This document shows, one piece after another, positions 1 through 7,205 of a stretch of DNA of 34,997 nucleotides. Made by a program: the position numbers and the translations under genes. The stretch lies in contig JAQURC010000003.1 of assembly GCA_028715785.1 (NCBI GenBank), forward strand, positions 155,423 through 190,419, read 5' to 3'. The stretch comes from Candidatus Omnitrophota bacterium (lineage in GTDB: Bacteria > Omnitrophota > Gorgyraeia > Gygaellales > Profunditerraquicolaceae). Below the pieces are notes generated by a model. It ran no database searches and was not told where the DNA came from. It saw only the letters and a list, made by a program, of their open reading frames with translations. Numbering within the stretch: position 1 is the stretch's first letter; each line of letters starts with the position of its first letter.

Positions 1-278
1 TTGCCTTCTTTGACTAAATTTAAACCGATAACAATCGAAGAATTTCTTTTGCGCCGGACGCTGGTTGCCGCCGATTCGCTCATCTGGATTACTTCCGTGG
101 CATGCCGCACGCTGATCCTGTTGCCGGTATATTTAGCTTTCTTCAAAAGAGCCTCAATTTTTGGCTGGTCTCCAACCAAAATAACATCCACATCATACTC
201 TTTTACCGCAGCCAGACTGCCATCAATAACTACACCAGGGGCATAATCTCCGCCCATAGCATCAACGACTATCTTCAT
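1..278 (-). CDS. plsX: Phosphate acyltransferase PlsX, N-terminal part (runs off the left edge of the window)
   Basis: Minus-strand translation from the CAT at 276-278 begins MKIVVDAMGGDYAPGVVIDGSLAAVKEY..., the PlsX N-terminus; followed upstream by rpmF and the DUF177 gene, the usual neighbourhood. Confidence 0.9.
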   Translation of the reverse strand, partial: MKIVVDAMGGDYAPGVVIDGSLAAVKEYDVDVILVGDQPKIEALLKKAKYTGNRISVRHATEVIQMSESAATSVRRKRNSSIVIGLNLVKEG

Positions 279-294
279 CGGATTTTCCTCTTAA

Positions 295-498
295 TTAACG
301 GGATTTTTTCTTCTTCTCTTTTACTTTAATTTCCATGACCTGACGGCCGTCATAATAACCGCAGACCAAACATACCCGGTGCGCCAGCTTAAGCTGTTTG
401 CACTGCGGGCAGGAAATTAAACTGGTTGATTTGACCTTCCAATGCGTACGGCGTTTTCGGCCGCGCGCCGCTGAATGCCTTCGTTTAGGTAATGGCAC
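295..498 (-). CDS. rpmF: 50S ribosomal protein L32
   Basis: MPLPKRRHSAARGRKRRTHWK... with CPQC/CLVCGYY zinc-ribbon; adjacent to DUF177 and plsX. Confidence 0.95.
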   Translation of the reverse strand: MPLPKRRHSAARGRKRRTHWKVKSTSLISCPQCKQLKLAHRVCLVCGYYDGRQVMEIKVKEKKKKSR

Positions 499-898
499 AG
501 TTACATCCTCCTTCGTTTTTGTTTTTACCGCATTTTACACAAAGCCCTTTACAGGTTATTTTACATAAAGGCTTTATGGGGTAATCTAAGATTACCTCTT
601 CTCTTATACTGGGATTTAAATCAATAAAGGTGATATCGCTATCCAAGGGAAAACTCAATTGCGCATCTTTATTAAATTCCCATCCGAATTCTTCAAGGCA
701 GCGAGAACAATCCGCGCCAAGAGAGGCCCGGATATTCAATTTTACGGTCAGGGCATTGGTAATCCGGTAAACCTGCGCCTTTATCTTTAAATTAGAACGA
801 GACTTGATTAAATCTGTTTCCAGGTCCAGTTCCGCCGGATCAATCTCTTCTTCTAGATACAGGCCCTCTGCGGGAACCTGATTAACAATTATTTTCAC
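485..898 (-). CDS. DUF177 (YceD-like) protein
   Basis: Pattern LGADCSRCLEEF ... CKGLCVKCGKNKNEGGCNC and position upstream of rpmF. Confidence 0.85.
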   Translation of the reverse strand: MKIIVNQVPAEGLYLEEEIDPAELDLETDLIKSRSNLKIKAQVYRITNALTVKLNIRASLGADCSRCLEEFGWEFNKDAQLSFPLDSDITFIDLNPSIREEVILDYPIKPLCKITCKGLCVKCGKNKNEGGCNCAIT

Positions 899-1389
899 TA
901 TTTTCTGCGTACTGCGTATTTCTTCCGCAAAGCCGAACCGACAAAATCCGGGACAAAACTTGACAGGTCCGCCCCTAAAGCAGCCGCTTCTTTGATCAGT
1001 TTGGCCGATAAATAACTGTAAGATTCATGCGGCATGAGAAAAATCGTCTCAATATCGCTGGAAAGTTTGCGGTTGGTCAAAGCCATCTGGAACTCGTATT
1101 CAAAATCGGAAAGCATGCGCAACCCGCGCACCAGGACTTTTGCCTTCATTTTATGCGCGAAATCCACCACCAAACCGTCAAAATGCGTAACCGTTACCCC
1201 ATCCATGCCTTCAGTAGCTTTTTTAAGCATGGAAACTCTCTCGGCAACCGTAAAGATCGGCTTCTTATGCGGATTATGCGCCACTGCCACAATCACATCG
1301 TGAAAAATTTCATGCGCGCGGCAAATTAAATCAATATGGCCGTTAGTTACCGGATCAAATGTTCCTGGATATATGGCGGTCTGGCACAT
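898..1389 (-). CDS. coaD: Phosphopantetheine adenylyltransferase
   Basis: AIYPGTFDPVTNGHIDLI, VLVRGLRMLSDFEYEFQMALTNRKLS, PHESYSYLSAKLIKEAAALG motifs. Confidence 0.97.
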   Translation of the reverse strand: MCQTAIYPGTFDPVTNGHIDLICRAHEIFHDVIVAVAHNPHKKPIFTVAERVSMLKKATEGMDGVTVTHFDGLVVDFAHKMKAKVLVRGLRMLSDFEYEFQMALTNRKLSSDIETIFLMPHESYSYLSAKLIKEAAALGADLSSFVPDFVGSALRKKYAVRRK

Positions 1390-1391
1390 CT

Positions 1392-1934
1392 TTACTCTTT
1401 CTTCCTGAAAATTGAAAGCCAGGTATCTCCATACTTGGCTTCTTTGATTAAACTGAAATTCAGGCTGTTTTTTGGCAGTAATTCCGCCTTAAAATGCTGC
1501 ACTACTATCAAACCATGAGGCGACAATATATCATAACCCTCCAGGGTTTGCAAGATTTTTTTTGCCATATCCTTGTGGTAAGGCGGGTCAATAAATATGA
1601 TGTCAAAGCTCTTTTTATCCAAAGACAGCAGCTTAACTGCTTTATCTGCCTCCAAATGGTAGAGATTGCAGCCAGAAGCTTTAAGCAGCTCAATATTCTT
1701 CTTGATGGCGAGGATGGAATCCCGGTTACTCTCAACTATCGTCAGTTCACCGGCACCGCGGGAGAGCGCCTCAAGCCCAACCGCCCCTGAACCGGCAAAA
1801 ATCTCTAAAAATGTTAATCCGCTGATATCCCCCAGTATATCAAAAACCGCCTTACGCACCTTATCCTGGGTCGGCCGGATACCCTTAGGCATATAGACTT
1901 TACGGTTGCGGTATTTTCCTGTAGTTATTCTCAT
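1392..1934 (-). CDS. rsmD: 16S rRNA (guanine-N2)-methyltransferase RsmD
   Basis: MRITTGKYRNRKVYMP, RPTQDKVRKAVFDIL, FAGSGAVGLEALSRGA, DIIFIDPPY motifs; next to coaD. Confidence 0.95.
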   Translation of the reverse strand: MRITTGKYRNRKVYMPKGIRPTQDKVRKAVFDILGDISGLTFLEIFAGSGAVGLEALSRGAGELTIVESNRDSILAIKKNIELLKASGCNLYHLEADKAVKLLSLDKKSFDIIFIDPPYHKDMAKKILQTLEGYDILSPHGLIVVQHFKAELLPKNSLNFSLIKEAKYGDTWLSIFRKKE

Positions 1935-1935
1935 C

Positions 1936-4014
1936 TTAACCCACCAGCATCATTGATTCATACTCCGGAAATCGCTGTAAAAGTTTTTCTTTCAATAATT
2001 GATGCGCGCGGTCTTCCAGCCGGACATCTTGCTTAATCAAAGCAATAGCTTCTTCTCTGGCGGCTTTAAGCAAATGCATCTGGGTTAAGGGATTGGCAAT
2101 CTTTAATTCGGCCAAACCGTGCTGGCGGCTGCCAAAAAATTCACCCGGCCCTCTGATCTTTAAATCTTCTTCCGAGATCCGGAAACCGTCGGTTGAAGCC
2201 AGCATCGCTTCCAGGCGCGCCTTGGCCTCCTGGGTTTGGCCGTCAGAAATAAGCACACAGAAAGACTGCAAATTGCCCCTGCCGATCCTGCCGCGTAACT
2301 GATGCAGCTGGCTTAGGCCAAAACGCTCGGCAAAAGCAATAATCATACAGGTAGCATTGGGAATGTCAATACCTACTTCAAGAATAGAGGTTGAAACTAA
2401 AAGATCCAACTCCCGGTTTTTAAATTTAAGCATGGCCGCTTCCTGCGTTTTAGTTTTTAACTGGCCGTGGATTAAGCCCAGCCGAAAATCCTTAAACTCC
2501 CCCGCCTTAAGTTCGGCAAACATTTTTTTGGCTCCGGCAATGTCTAAAGCGTAAGACTCTTCGATTACCGGATAAATAATATAGGCCTGGCGCCGGTAAT
2601 TAAGCTCCTCTTTAGCAATGGCGTATGCTTTTTTGCTGCTCTGCTGGCTAAAAAGCAGGGTCTTGATCGGAAGGCGGCCGGCAGGCAGCTCATTAATTAC
2701 CGAAATATCCAGGTCCCCGTAAAGAGTGATTGCCAGGGTGCGCGGAATCGGAGTGGCGGTCATAATCAAAACATCCGGATTATTTCCTTTCTTGGGCAGA
2801 AGCGCTCTTTGCCCAACGCCAAATTTGTGCTGTTCATCGATGACAATAAAACCTAAATTCTTAAAACTTAATTCCTCTTGAAGCAAGGCGTGCGTGCCGA
2901 TAATCAGGTCGATTCTTCCCGCTTTTAAATCACGGTATATATTTTCCTTTTCTTTATCCTGGCCGACCAATAAACCGACGCGTAATTTGCGGCCGGCAAA
3001 AGTTAATCCTGCCAGCTGAGCTGATATTTTTTCATAATGCTGCCGGACAAGTATCTCGGTCGGGGCCATAAACGCCGCCTGATACCCGCCCTGAATGGCA
3101 GCTAAACAAGCTAAGGTGGCGACTACGGTTTTTCCTGACCCGACATCCCCCTGCAAAAGCCTCTGCATCGCCTGCGGAGATGCCATATCCTTTTTTATTT
3201 CCGCCAGAACCTTCTCCTGGGCGCCGGTTAATTTAAAAGGCAGCCCGGAAATAAAATCATCGACTAATTTTCCTTCGACAGAATGTTGGATTCCTTTTTT
3301 TTCTTTACGGCTTAACTTCCTTAAAACCAGCGGCAGTTGAAAAATAAAAAACTCCTCAAAACTTAAACGCCGGTGCGCCTGTTTCTGTAAATCCAAATCC
3401 TGCGGGAAATGGATATTTAACAGGCTCTGCGCCAAATTAAGCAGGTTATTGCGGGTGCGCAGGTCATAGGTCAGCGGGTCATTAATTTTGGGCAAATAGC
3501 CGTCCAGGGTATTCTTGATCAGCGAGCGCATACTGCGCTGGCTAAAACCTTGCGGCAAAATATAAACCGGCACGATCCTGCCGATATTTAAAGAGTCTTC
3601 ATCCTGGCTATCGATAACTTCAAACTCCGGATTATTCATCTGCAGCCGGCCATCATATCGCTCAACTTTTCCATAGAGGATCAGGGATGCGCCGACTTTA
3701 AGGTATTCCTTAAGATACGGTTGATTAAACCAAACGCAGGAAATTTTACCGGTGCCATCCTCAAGGGCTGCCTCGGTGATGCTAAAGCTGCGCCTGCGCC
3801 AGGAGTTGCGCTGGCCTCCGGCTAAAACCTGGGCTTTAATGGTATAAATCTGGCCCTCTTTAAGGGCGGATATACTGGCAAAATTGGTGCGGTCTTCGTA
3901 GCGGCGCGGAAAATAATACAACAGGTCTTCGATAGTCTTGACACCCCTGGCCTCAAAGCTTTTGGCGCGCTTTGGGCCGATACCCTTAAGATATTGGATG
4001 GCTGTAGTTTGCAT
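1936..4014 (-). CDS. recG: ATP-dependent DNA helicase RecG
   Basis: LLQGDVGSGKTVVA, DEQHKFGVGQR, TATPIPRTLAITLYGDLD, QLRGRIGRG motifs; full length 692 aa. Confidence 0.97.
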   Translation of the reverse strand: MQTTAIQYLKGIGPKRAKSFEARGVKTIEDLLYYFPRRYEDRTNFASISALKEGQIYTIKAQVLAGGQRNSWRRRSFSITEAALEDGTGKISCVWFNQPYLKEYLKVGASLILYGKVERYDGRLQMNNPEFEVIDSQDEDSLNIGRIVPVYILPQGFSQRSMRSLIKNTLDGYLPKINDPLTYDLRTRNNLLNLAQSLLNIHFPQDLDLQKQAHRRLSFEEFFIFQLPLVLRKLSRKEKKGIQHSVEGKLVDDFISGLPFKLTGAQEKVLAEIKKDMASPQAMQRLLQGDVGSGKTVVATLACLAAIQGGYQAAFMAPTEILVRQHYEKISAQLAGLTFAGRKLRVGLLVGQDKEKENIYRDLKAGRIDLIIGTHALLQEELSFKNLGFIVIDEQHKFGVGQRALLPKKGNNPDVLIMTATPIPRTLAITLYGDLDISVINELPAGRLPIKTLLFSQQSSKKAYAIAKEELNYRRQAYIIYPVIEESYALDIAGAKKMFAELKAGEFKDFRLGLIHGQLKTKTQEAAMLKFKNRELDLLVSTSILEVGIDIPNATCMIIAFAERFGLSQLHQLRGRIGRGNLQSFCVLISDGQTQEAKARLEAMLASTDGFRISEEDLKIRGPGEFFGSRQHGLAELKIANPLTQMHLLKAAREEAIALIKQDVRLEDRAHQLLKEKLLQRFPEYESMMLVG

Positions 4015-4053
4015 TCTGGGATTATTATACTATAAAATTTATTTTAGGGGGAC

Positions 4054-4082
4054 TTGAAATTTGGATATTTATGTGGCATACT
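4054..4082 (+). promoter_or_regulatory. Candidate sigma70 promoter driving the ncRNA candidate
   Basis: TTGAAA (4054-4059), 17-nt spacer, CATACT (4077-4082). Confidence 0.5.
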
Positions 4083-4088
4083 TATTTT

Positions 4089-4192
4089 AGAGAGGTGAGA
4101 GAAGTTAACGTAACAGGAGGCTCAGAAACGATAGCGAAGGCTATTAGGCCTATCACCTACAAGAAAACCCCGGTAACATTCGGGGCTTTTTT
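4089..4192 (+). ncRNA. Candidate stand-alone structured small RNA of ~100 nt, family not recognised
   Basis: Promoter-like TTGAAA-17-CATACT upstream; helices AGGTGA (4093-4098)/TCACCT (4153-4158), GTTA/TAAC (4104-4107/4111-4114), AGGCT/GGCCT (4118-4122/4147-4151), ATAGC-GAAG-GCTAT (4131-4144); then an intrinsic terminator. Confidence 0.45.
4164..4192 (+). terminator. Rho-independent terminator
   Basis: CCCCG GTAACATT CGGGG followed by CTTTTTT on the plus strand. Confidence 0.75.
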
Positions 4193-4199
4193 GTTTGTA

Positions 4200-4319
4200 G
4201 TTAAGCACAGTATCTTTCCCTAAAGATGGTATCACATTTTGTGATACCAAGCTTTTTACTTCTTCATCCGTAAGCTGAAATATAAAATCTTCTAGCCTCC
4301 TTCTAAAGAGGATCACCAA
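4200..4319 (-). pseudogene. Remnant of an ORF6N-domain gene
   Basis: RRLEDFIFQLTDEEVKSLVSQNVIPSLGKDT resembles the ERFPEDFMFxLxxEEhxxLxSQxVISS segment of the intact ORF6N gene at 5489-6049; N-terminal ~50 codons and the YAFTEQGVAMLSSVL core are missing. Confidence 0.6.
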
Positions 4320-4324
4320 AAATA

Positions 4325-4349
4325 AAAATCCCCGACAAAACGTCAGGGC
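4325..4349 (-). terminator. Intrinsic terminator downstream of the methyltransferase gene
   Basis: Minus-strand hairpin CCCTGAC GTTTT GTCGGGG followed by ATTTTTATT. Confidence 0.6.
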
Positions 4350-4437
4350 TGATTTATCATATCAAGGAGAAGTGTTGCCCTATTTTCCTTTTATCGCTTC
4401 ATTATATTTTAAAAAACCGAAATGTCCCTAGTTTTTT

Positions 4438-5175
4438 CTATTCATCCTTCCTTGCCTCAATAATCAAATGCCTGCCAAAAAGCAACTCTTTTGATAGCAA
4501 TATTTTATTTATTCTTCCATAATCTATCCCTCTCTTTTTAAGAGAGCGCTTTTCTTTCTGCCAAGCCTGAAAAAGCATCATCGGAAGGATAAAACCTAAA
4601 CCAAATCCTTCATAGATACTGGTAAAAATAGTGCTGATTTTAAATCCGCTTGCAGCCAAAAGATACTCCAGTTCTTGATACCTGTATGGCACAAGGTGCA
4701 AGTTAAAAATAACCTCTCTAGGATTCTTAGTTTGATCTAACGGAGGTTCTCTAAAATATTCATAAGCGCCCTCAAAAAGGAAACGGAACCTTGATTTAAG
4801 ACTCAAGATATTGGGTGCGGATAAAATAAGTGAGCCGCTGTTTTTAATAATGCGGTTTATTTCCGGGATTACCGCATAAGGATTCCTTAGATGTTCTACA
4901 ACTTCCATTAGCAAAACATAATCAAAACAATCATCGGAAAAAGGCATTACTTTTGTTATGTCGCAATGCTTAAATTCTATTTCATTTTTATATTTAAACC
5001 TTGCCGAATCAATATCTCCTGCCACAACATCAAATCCTAAGTCTTTCAGCCTTTTCCCGTAATCTCCATCTCCACAGCCTAAATCCAATACCTTGCCTTT
5101 TGGAAGATTAGTAAATAACGCACTAACGGCTTCAAGAAGGTAATTTTGTTTATTTTTCCTCACATTCGCTTTCAT
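4438..5175 (-). CDS. Class I SAM-dependent methyltransferase
   Basis: VLDLGCGDGDYGKRLKDLGFDVVAGDID, FDYVLLMEVVEHLRNPYAVIPEINRIIKNSGSLILSAPN motifs. Confidence 0.85.
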   Translation of the reverse strand: MKANVRKNKQNYLLEAVSALFTNLPKGKVLDLGCGDGDYGKRLKDLGFDVVAGDIDSARFKYKNEIEFKHCDITKVMPFSDDCFDYVLLMEVVEHLRNPYAVIPEINRIIKNSGSLILSAPNILSLKSRFRFLFEGAYEYFREPPLDQTKNPREVIFNLHLVPYRYQELEYLLAASGFKISTIFTSIYEGFGLGFILPMMLFQAWQKEKRSLKKRGIDYGRINKILLSKELLFGRHLIIEARKDE

Positions 5176-5188
5176 ATAATTAGGATCG

Positions 5189-5218
5189 ATTATACACCAT
5201 CATATGTGGGGGTGTCAA
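5189..5218 (-). promoter_or_regulatory. Consensus-like sigma70 promoter for the methyltransferase gene
   Basis: Minus strand TTGACA - 18 nt - TATAAT. Confidence 0.6.
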
Positions 5219-5248
5219 ATATTAAAATACCGTGTAGGATTATAAAGT

Positions 5249-5464
5249 ATGAATGCTTCAGCCGGAACACAATTGGGTAAGAGGATTAAAGAGTGGCGTA
5301 GGAAACGGGGGATTACGCAGGAACAACTAGCCGAACTTATAGAAACTAGCTATAAATACATTCAAAGAATCGAAGGGAAAAACCCTCCCGATATACGATT
5401 AACTACGATTTTAAGACTTGCCAAAGCATTAAAAATAAAACCTGCTGAGCTGTTGAGGTTTTGA
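5249..5464 (+). CDS. XRE-family helix-turn-helix regulator
   Basis: LGKRIKEWRRKRGITQEQLAELIETSYKYIQRIEGKNPPDIRLTTILRLAKALKI. Confidence 0.9.
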   Translation: MNASAGTQLGKRIKEWRRKRGITQEQLAELIETSYKYIQRIEGKNPPDIRLTTILRLAKALKIKPAELLRF

Positions 5465-5488
5465 CCCATCTCTAATACATAATATAAA

Positions 5489-6049
5489 CTATAGACCATT
5501 TCTATTTATCACTACCTCATCTTTTTTAAAACCCCGCCTTGGAGCGCGAAAACCTTCTACTACTCTTTCTTTCAATCTAGGCGGCTTCATCAGTTGACGG
5601 ATCGCTTCAAAAATATTCTGTATTGCTTCATCATGCTTTCCGACTCTCCGTTCCAGCTCTTCTAATTTATGTATTAACTCCTTATGTGAAGATAAAATCT
5701 GACGCAATTTCACAAATGCCCGCATAATGGCGATATTCACATGTATGGCCTTTTTGCTGCGTAAGACGCTTGAGAGCATTGCCACCCCTTGCTCGGTAAA
5801 AGCGTAAACGTTGGGAGCGTGTTTCAATTTAGAACTTATCACAAATTGTGATAAGTTCATAATTTCCTCCCTCTTCAATAAAAACATGAAATCTTCAGGA
5901 AATCTTTCAACATTACGCCTAACTGCTTGGGTCAATGCGCTAGTAGCAACTCCGTAAAGCTGAGCAAGATGGTTACTCAACATGACCTTGTGCCCGCGTA
6001 TCAAGAAAATCTTCCGCTCAATCACTTCATCCGGAATGATAATTTTCAT
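5489..6049 (-). CDS. ORF6N (KilA-N-associated) domain protein
   Basis: MLSNHLAQLYGVATSALTQAVRRNVERFPEDFMFLLKREEIMNLSQFVISS...YAFTEQGVAMLSSVLRSKKAIHVNIAIMRAFVKLR. Confidence 0.9.
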   Translation of the reverse strand: MKIIIPDEVIERKIFLIRGHKVMLSNHLAQLYGVATSALTQAVRRNVERFPEDFMFLLKREEIMNLSQFVISSKLKHAPNVYAFTEQGVAMLSSVLRSKKAIHVNIAIMRAFVKLRQILSSHKELIHKLEELERRVGKHDEAIQNIFEAIRQLMKPPRLKERVVEGFRAPRRGFKKDEVVINRNGL

Positions 6050-6101
6050 TCGTCACATCCTATCATAATAGACGTAGGAGATAACAAAATCTAACATCAA
6101 T

Positions 6102-6126
6102 AAAAATCCCCGACAAAATATCGGGG
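6102..6126 (-). terminator. Intrinsic terminator downstream of dusB
   Basis: CCCCGA CAAAATA TCGGGG with a T-rich tract on the minus strand. Confidence 0.65.
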
Positions 6127-6183
6127 CTAATTTAGGATATTAGAAACACTGACTATTTTATTATGGGAAAATGGTCGCTGTCC

Positions 6184-7143
6184 CTATTTTAACGCCTCAT
6201 GGATAATCTTTACCACTTCCTCTTTGGTTTTAACCCGCGAAGACCTTTCTCTTAAACGGCGCACCTTGCGCAATCCTTTGGTGTACCAGGTGTAAAACTT
6301 CCGGAAGATTACCACCCCGTTCCGCTCGCCGTAAAAATCGATACAAGCGTCTAGATGCTCCAGCATAACTTTAGCAATCTCTTTTTCCGCGGGCCGGCTG
6401 ACAACCTTGCCGCTTCCTAAGTATTCTTTTATTTCTTTAAATATCCAGGGGTTGCCCAAAGATCCCCGGGCAATTGCCAGGCCGGCGCATCCGGTTTCAT
6501 CCAGCATTTTCTTGGCTAGCAAACCGGAAAAAACATCTCCGCTGGCAATCAAAGGTATATCCAGAACCTTCCTGACCTCGCTAATGATATTATAGTCTAC
6601 CTGCCCGCTATAACCCTGGGTTTTGGTCCGGCCATGGATAAACAAAGCATTTACCCCGCAATCTTGCGCAAGCAAAGCAATCTCGCGGGCATTCACTGAA
6701 TCTTTATCCCAACCCAGTCGAATCTTTACGCTTACCGGAAGCCAGGATTCTTTGACCACTAATTTCAATAATTTAGCGAATTTTTTCGGTTCCTTTAACA
6801 ATCCTGAGCCTTCCCCCCGGCGCACCACTTTTTTTGCCGGGCAAGCCGCGTTAAAATCCAAAATATCAAATTTATAATTTTTTAAAACCTCCAAAGATTT
6901 TAAGATATATTGCTCTTCGCATCCCAATATCTGAACACCTAAAGGCTTATCCTTAGGCAGAGTTAAAAGCATTTGCTTGGTTCTCTTGCTTTTAAAGCTG
7001 ACCGAACGGCAATTGATCATCTCCACAAAAGCCAATTCCGCCCCGAATTTCCGGCAGAGCATACGATAAGGCAAATCCGTAATTCCGGCCATCGGCGCCA
7101 GAATTAAATTAGATTCGAGTTTTAATTTTCCGATTTTTAACAT
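6184..7143 (-). CDS. dusB: tRNA-dihydrouridine synthase (DusB-like)
   Basis: LILAPMAGITDLPYRMLCRKFGAELAFVEM, DFNAACPAKKVVRRGEGSGLL, VKIRLGWD, GRTKTQGYSG, IARGSLGNPWIF. Confidence 0.9.
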   Translation of the reverse strand: MLKIGKLKLESNLILAPMAGITDLPYRMLCRKFGAELAFVEMINCRSVSFKSKRTKQMLLTLPKDKPLGVQILGCEEQYILKSLEVLKNYKFDILDFNAACPAKKVVRRGEGSGLLKEPKKFAKLLKLVVKESWLPVSVKIRLGWDKDSVNAREIALLAQDCGVNALFIHGRTKTQGYSGQVDYNIISEVRKVLDIPLIASGDVFSGLLAKKMLDETGCAGLAIARGSLGNPWIFKEIKEYLGSGKVVSRPAEKEIAKVMLEHLDACIDFYGERNGVVIFRKFYTWYTKGLRKVRRLRERSSRVKTKEEVVKIIHEALK

Positions 7144-7152
7144 TTAAAAACT

Positions 7153-7205
7153 AGGGGACGGTTCTATTCTTCTTAATTTTAAAGAATAGAACCGTCCCCT
7201 TTTTT
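7153..7205. repeat. 19-bp perfect inverted repeat with U-tract; terminator and/or REP-like element
   Basis: GGGGACGGTTCTATTCTT (7154-7171) / AAGAATAGAACCGTCCCC (7182-7199), 10-nt loop, flanking A-T pair, then T6. Confidence 0.85.

Noticed and set aside
1-246. Plus-strand ORF of 81 aa at the left edge
   Set aside because: The opposite strand encodes the recognisable PlsX N-terminus.
4089-4192. Known riboswitch (c-di-GMP, THF, SAM, preQ1, fluoride) or SRP RNA
   Set aside because: None of the recalled consensus cores are present, and no co-directional gene lies immediately downstream of the terminator.
4122-4200. C-terminal part of the 65-aa minus ORF as real protein
   Set aside because: It reads through the plus-strand terminator and ncRNA candidate; only the part above ~4200 resembles ORF6N.
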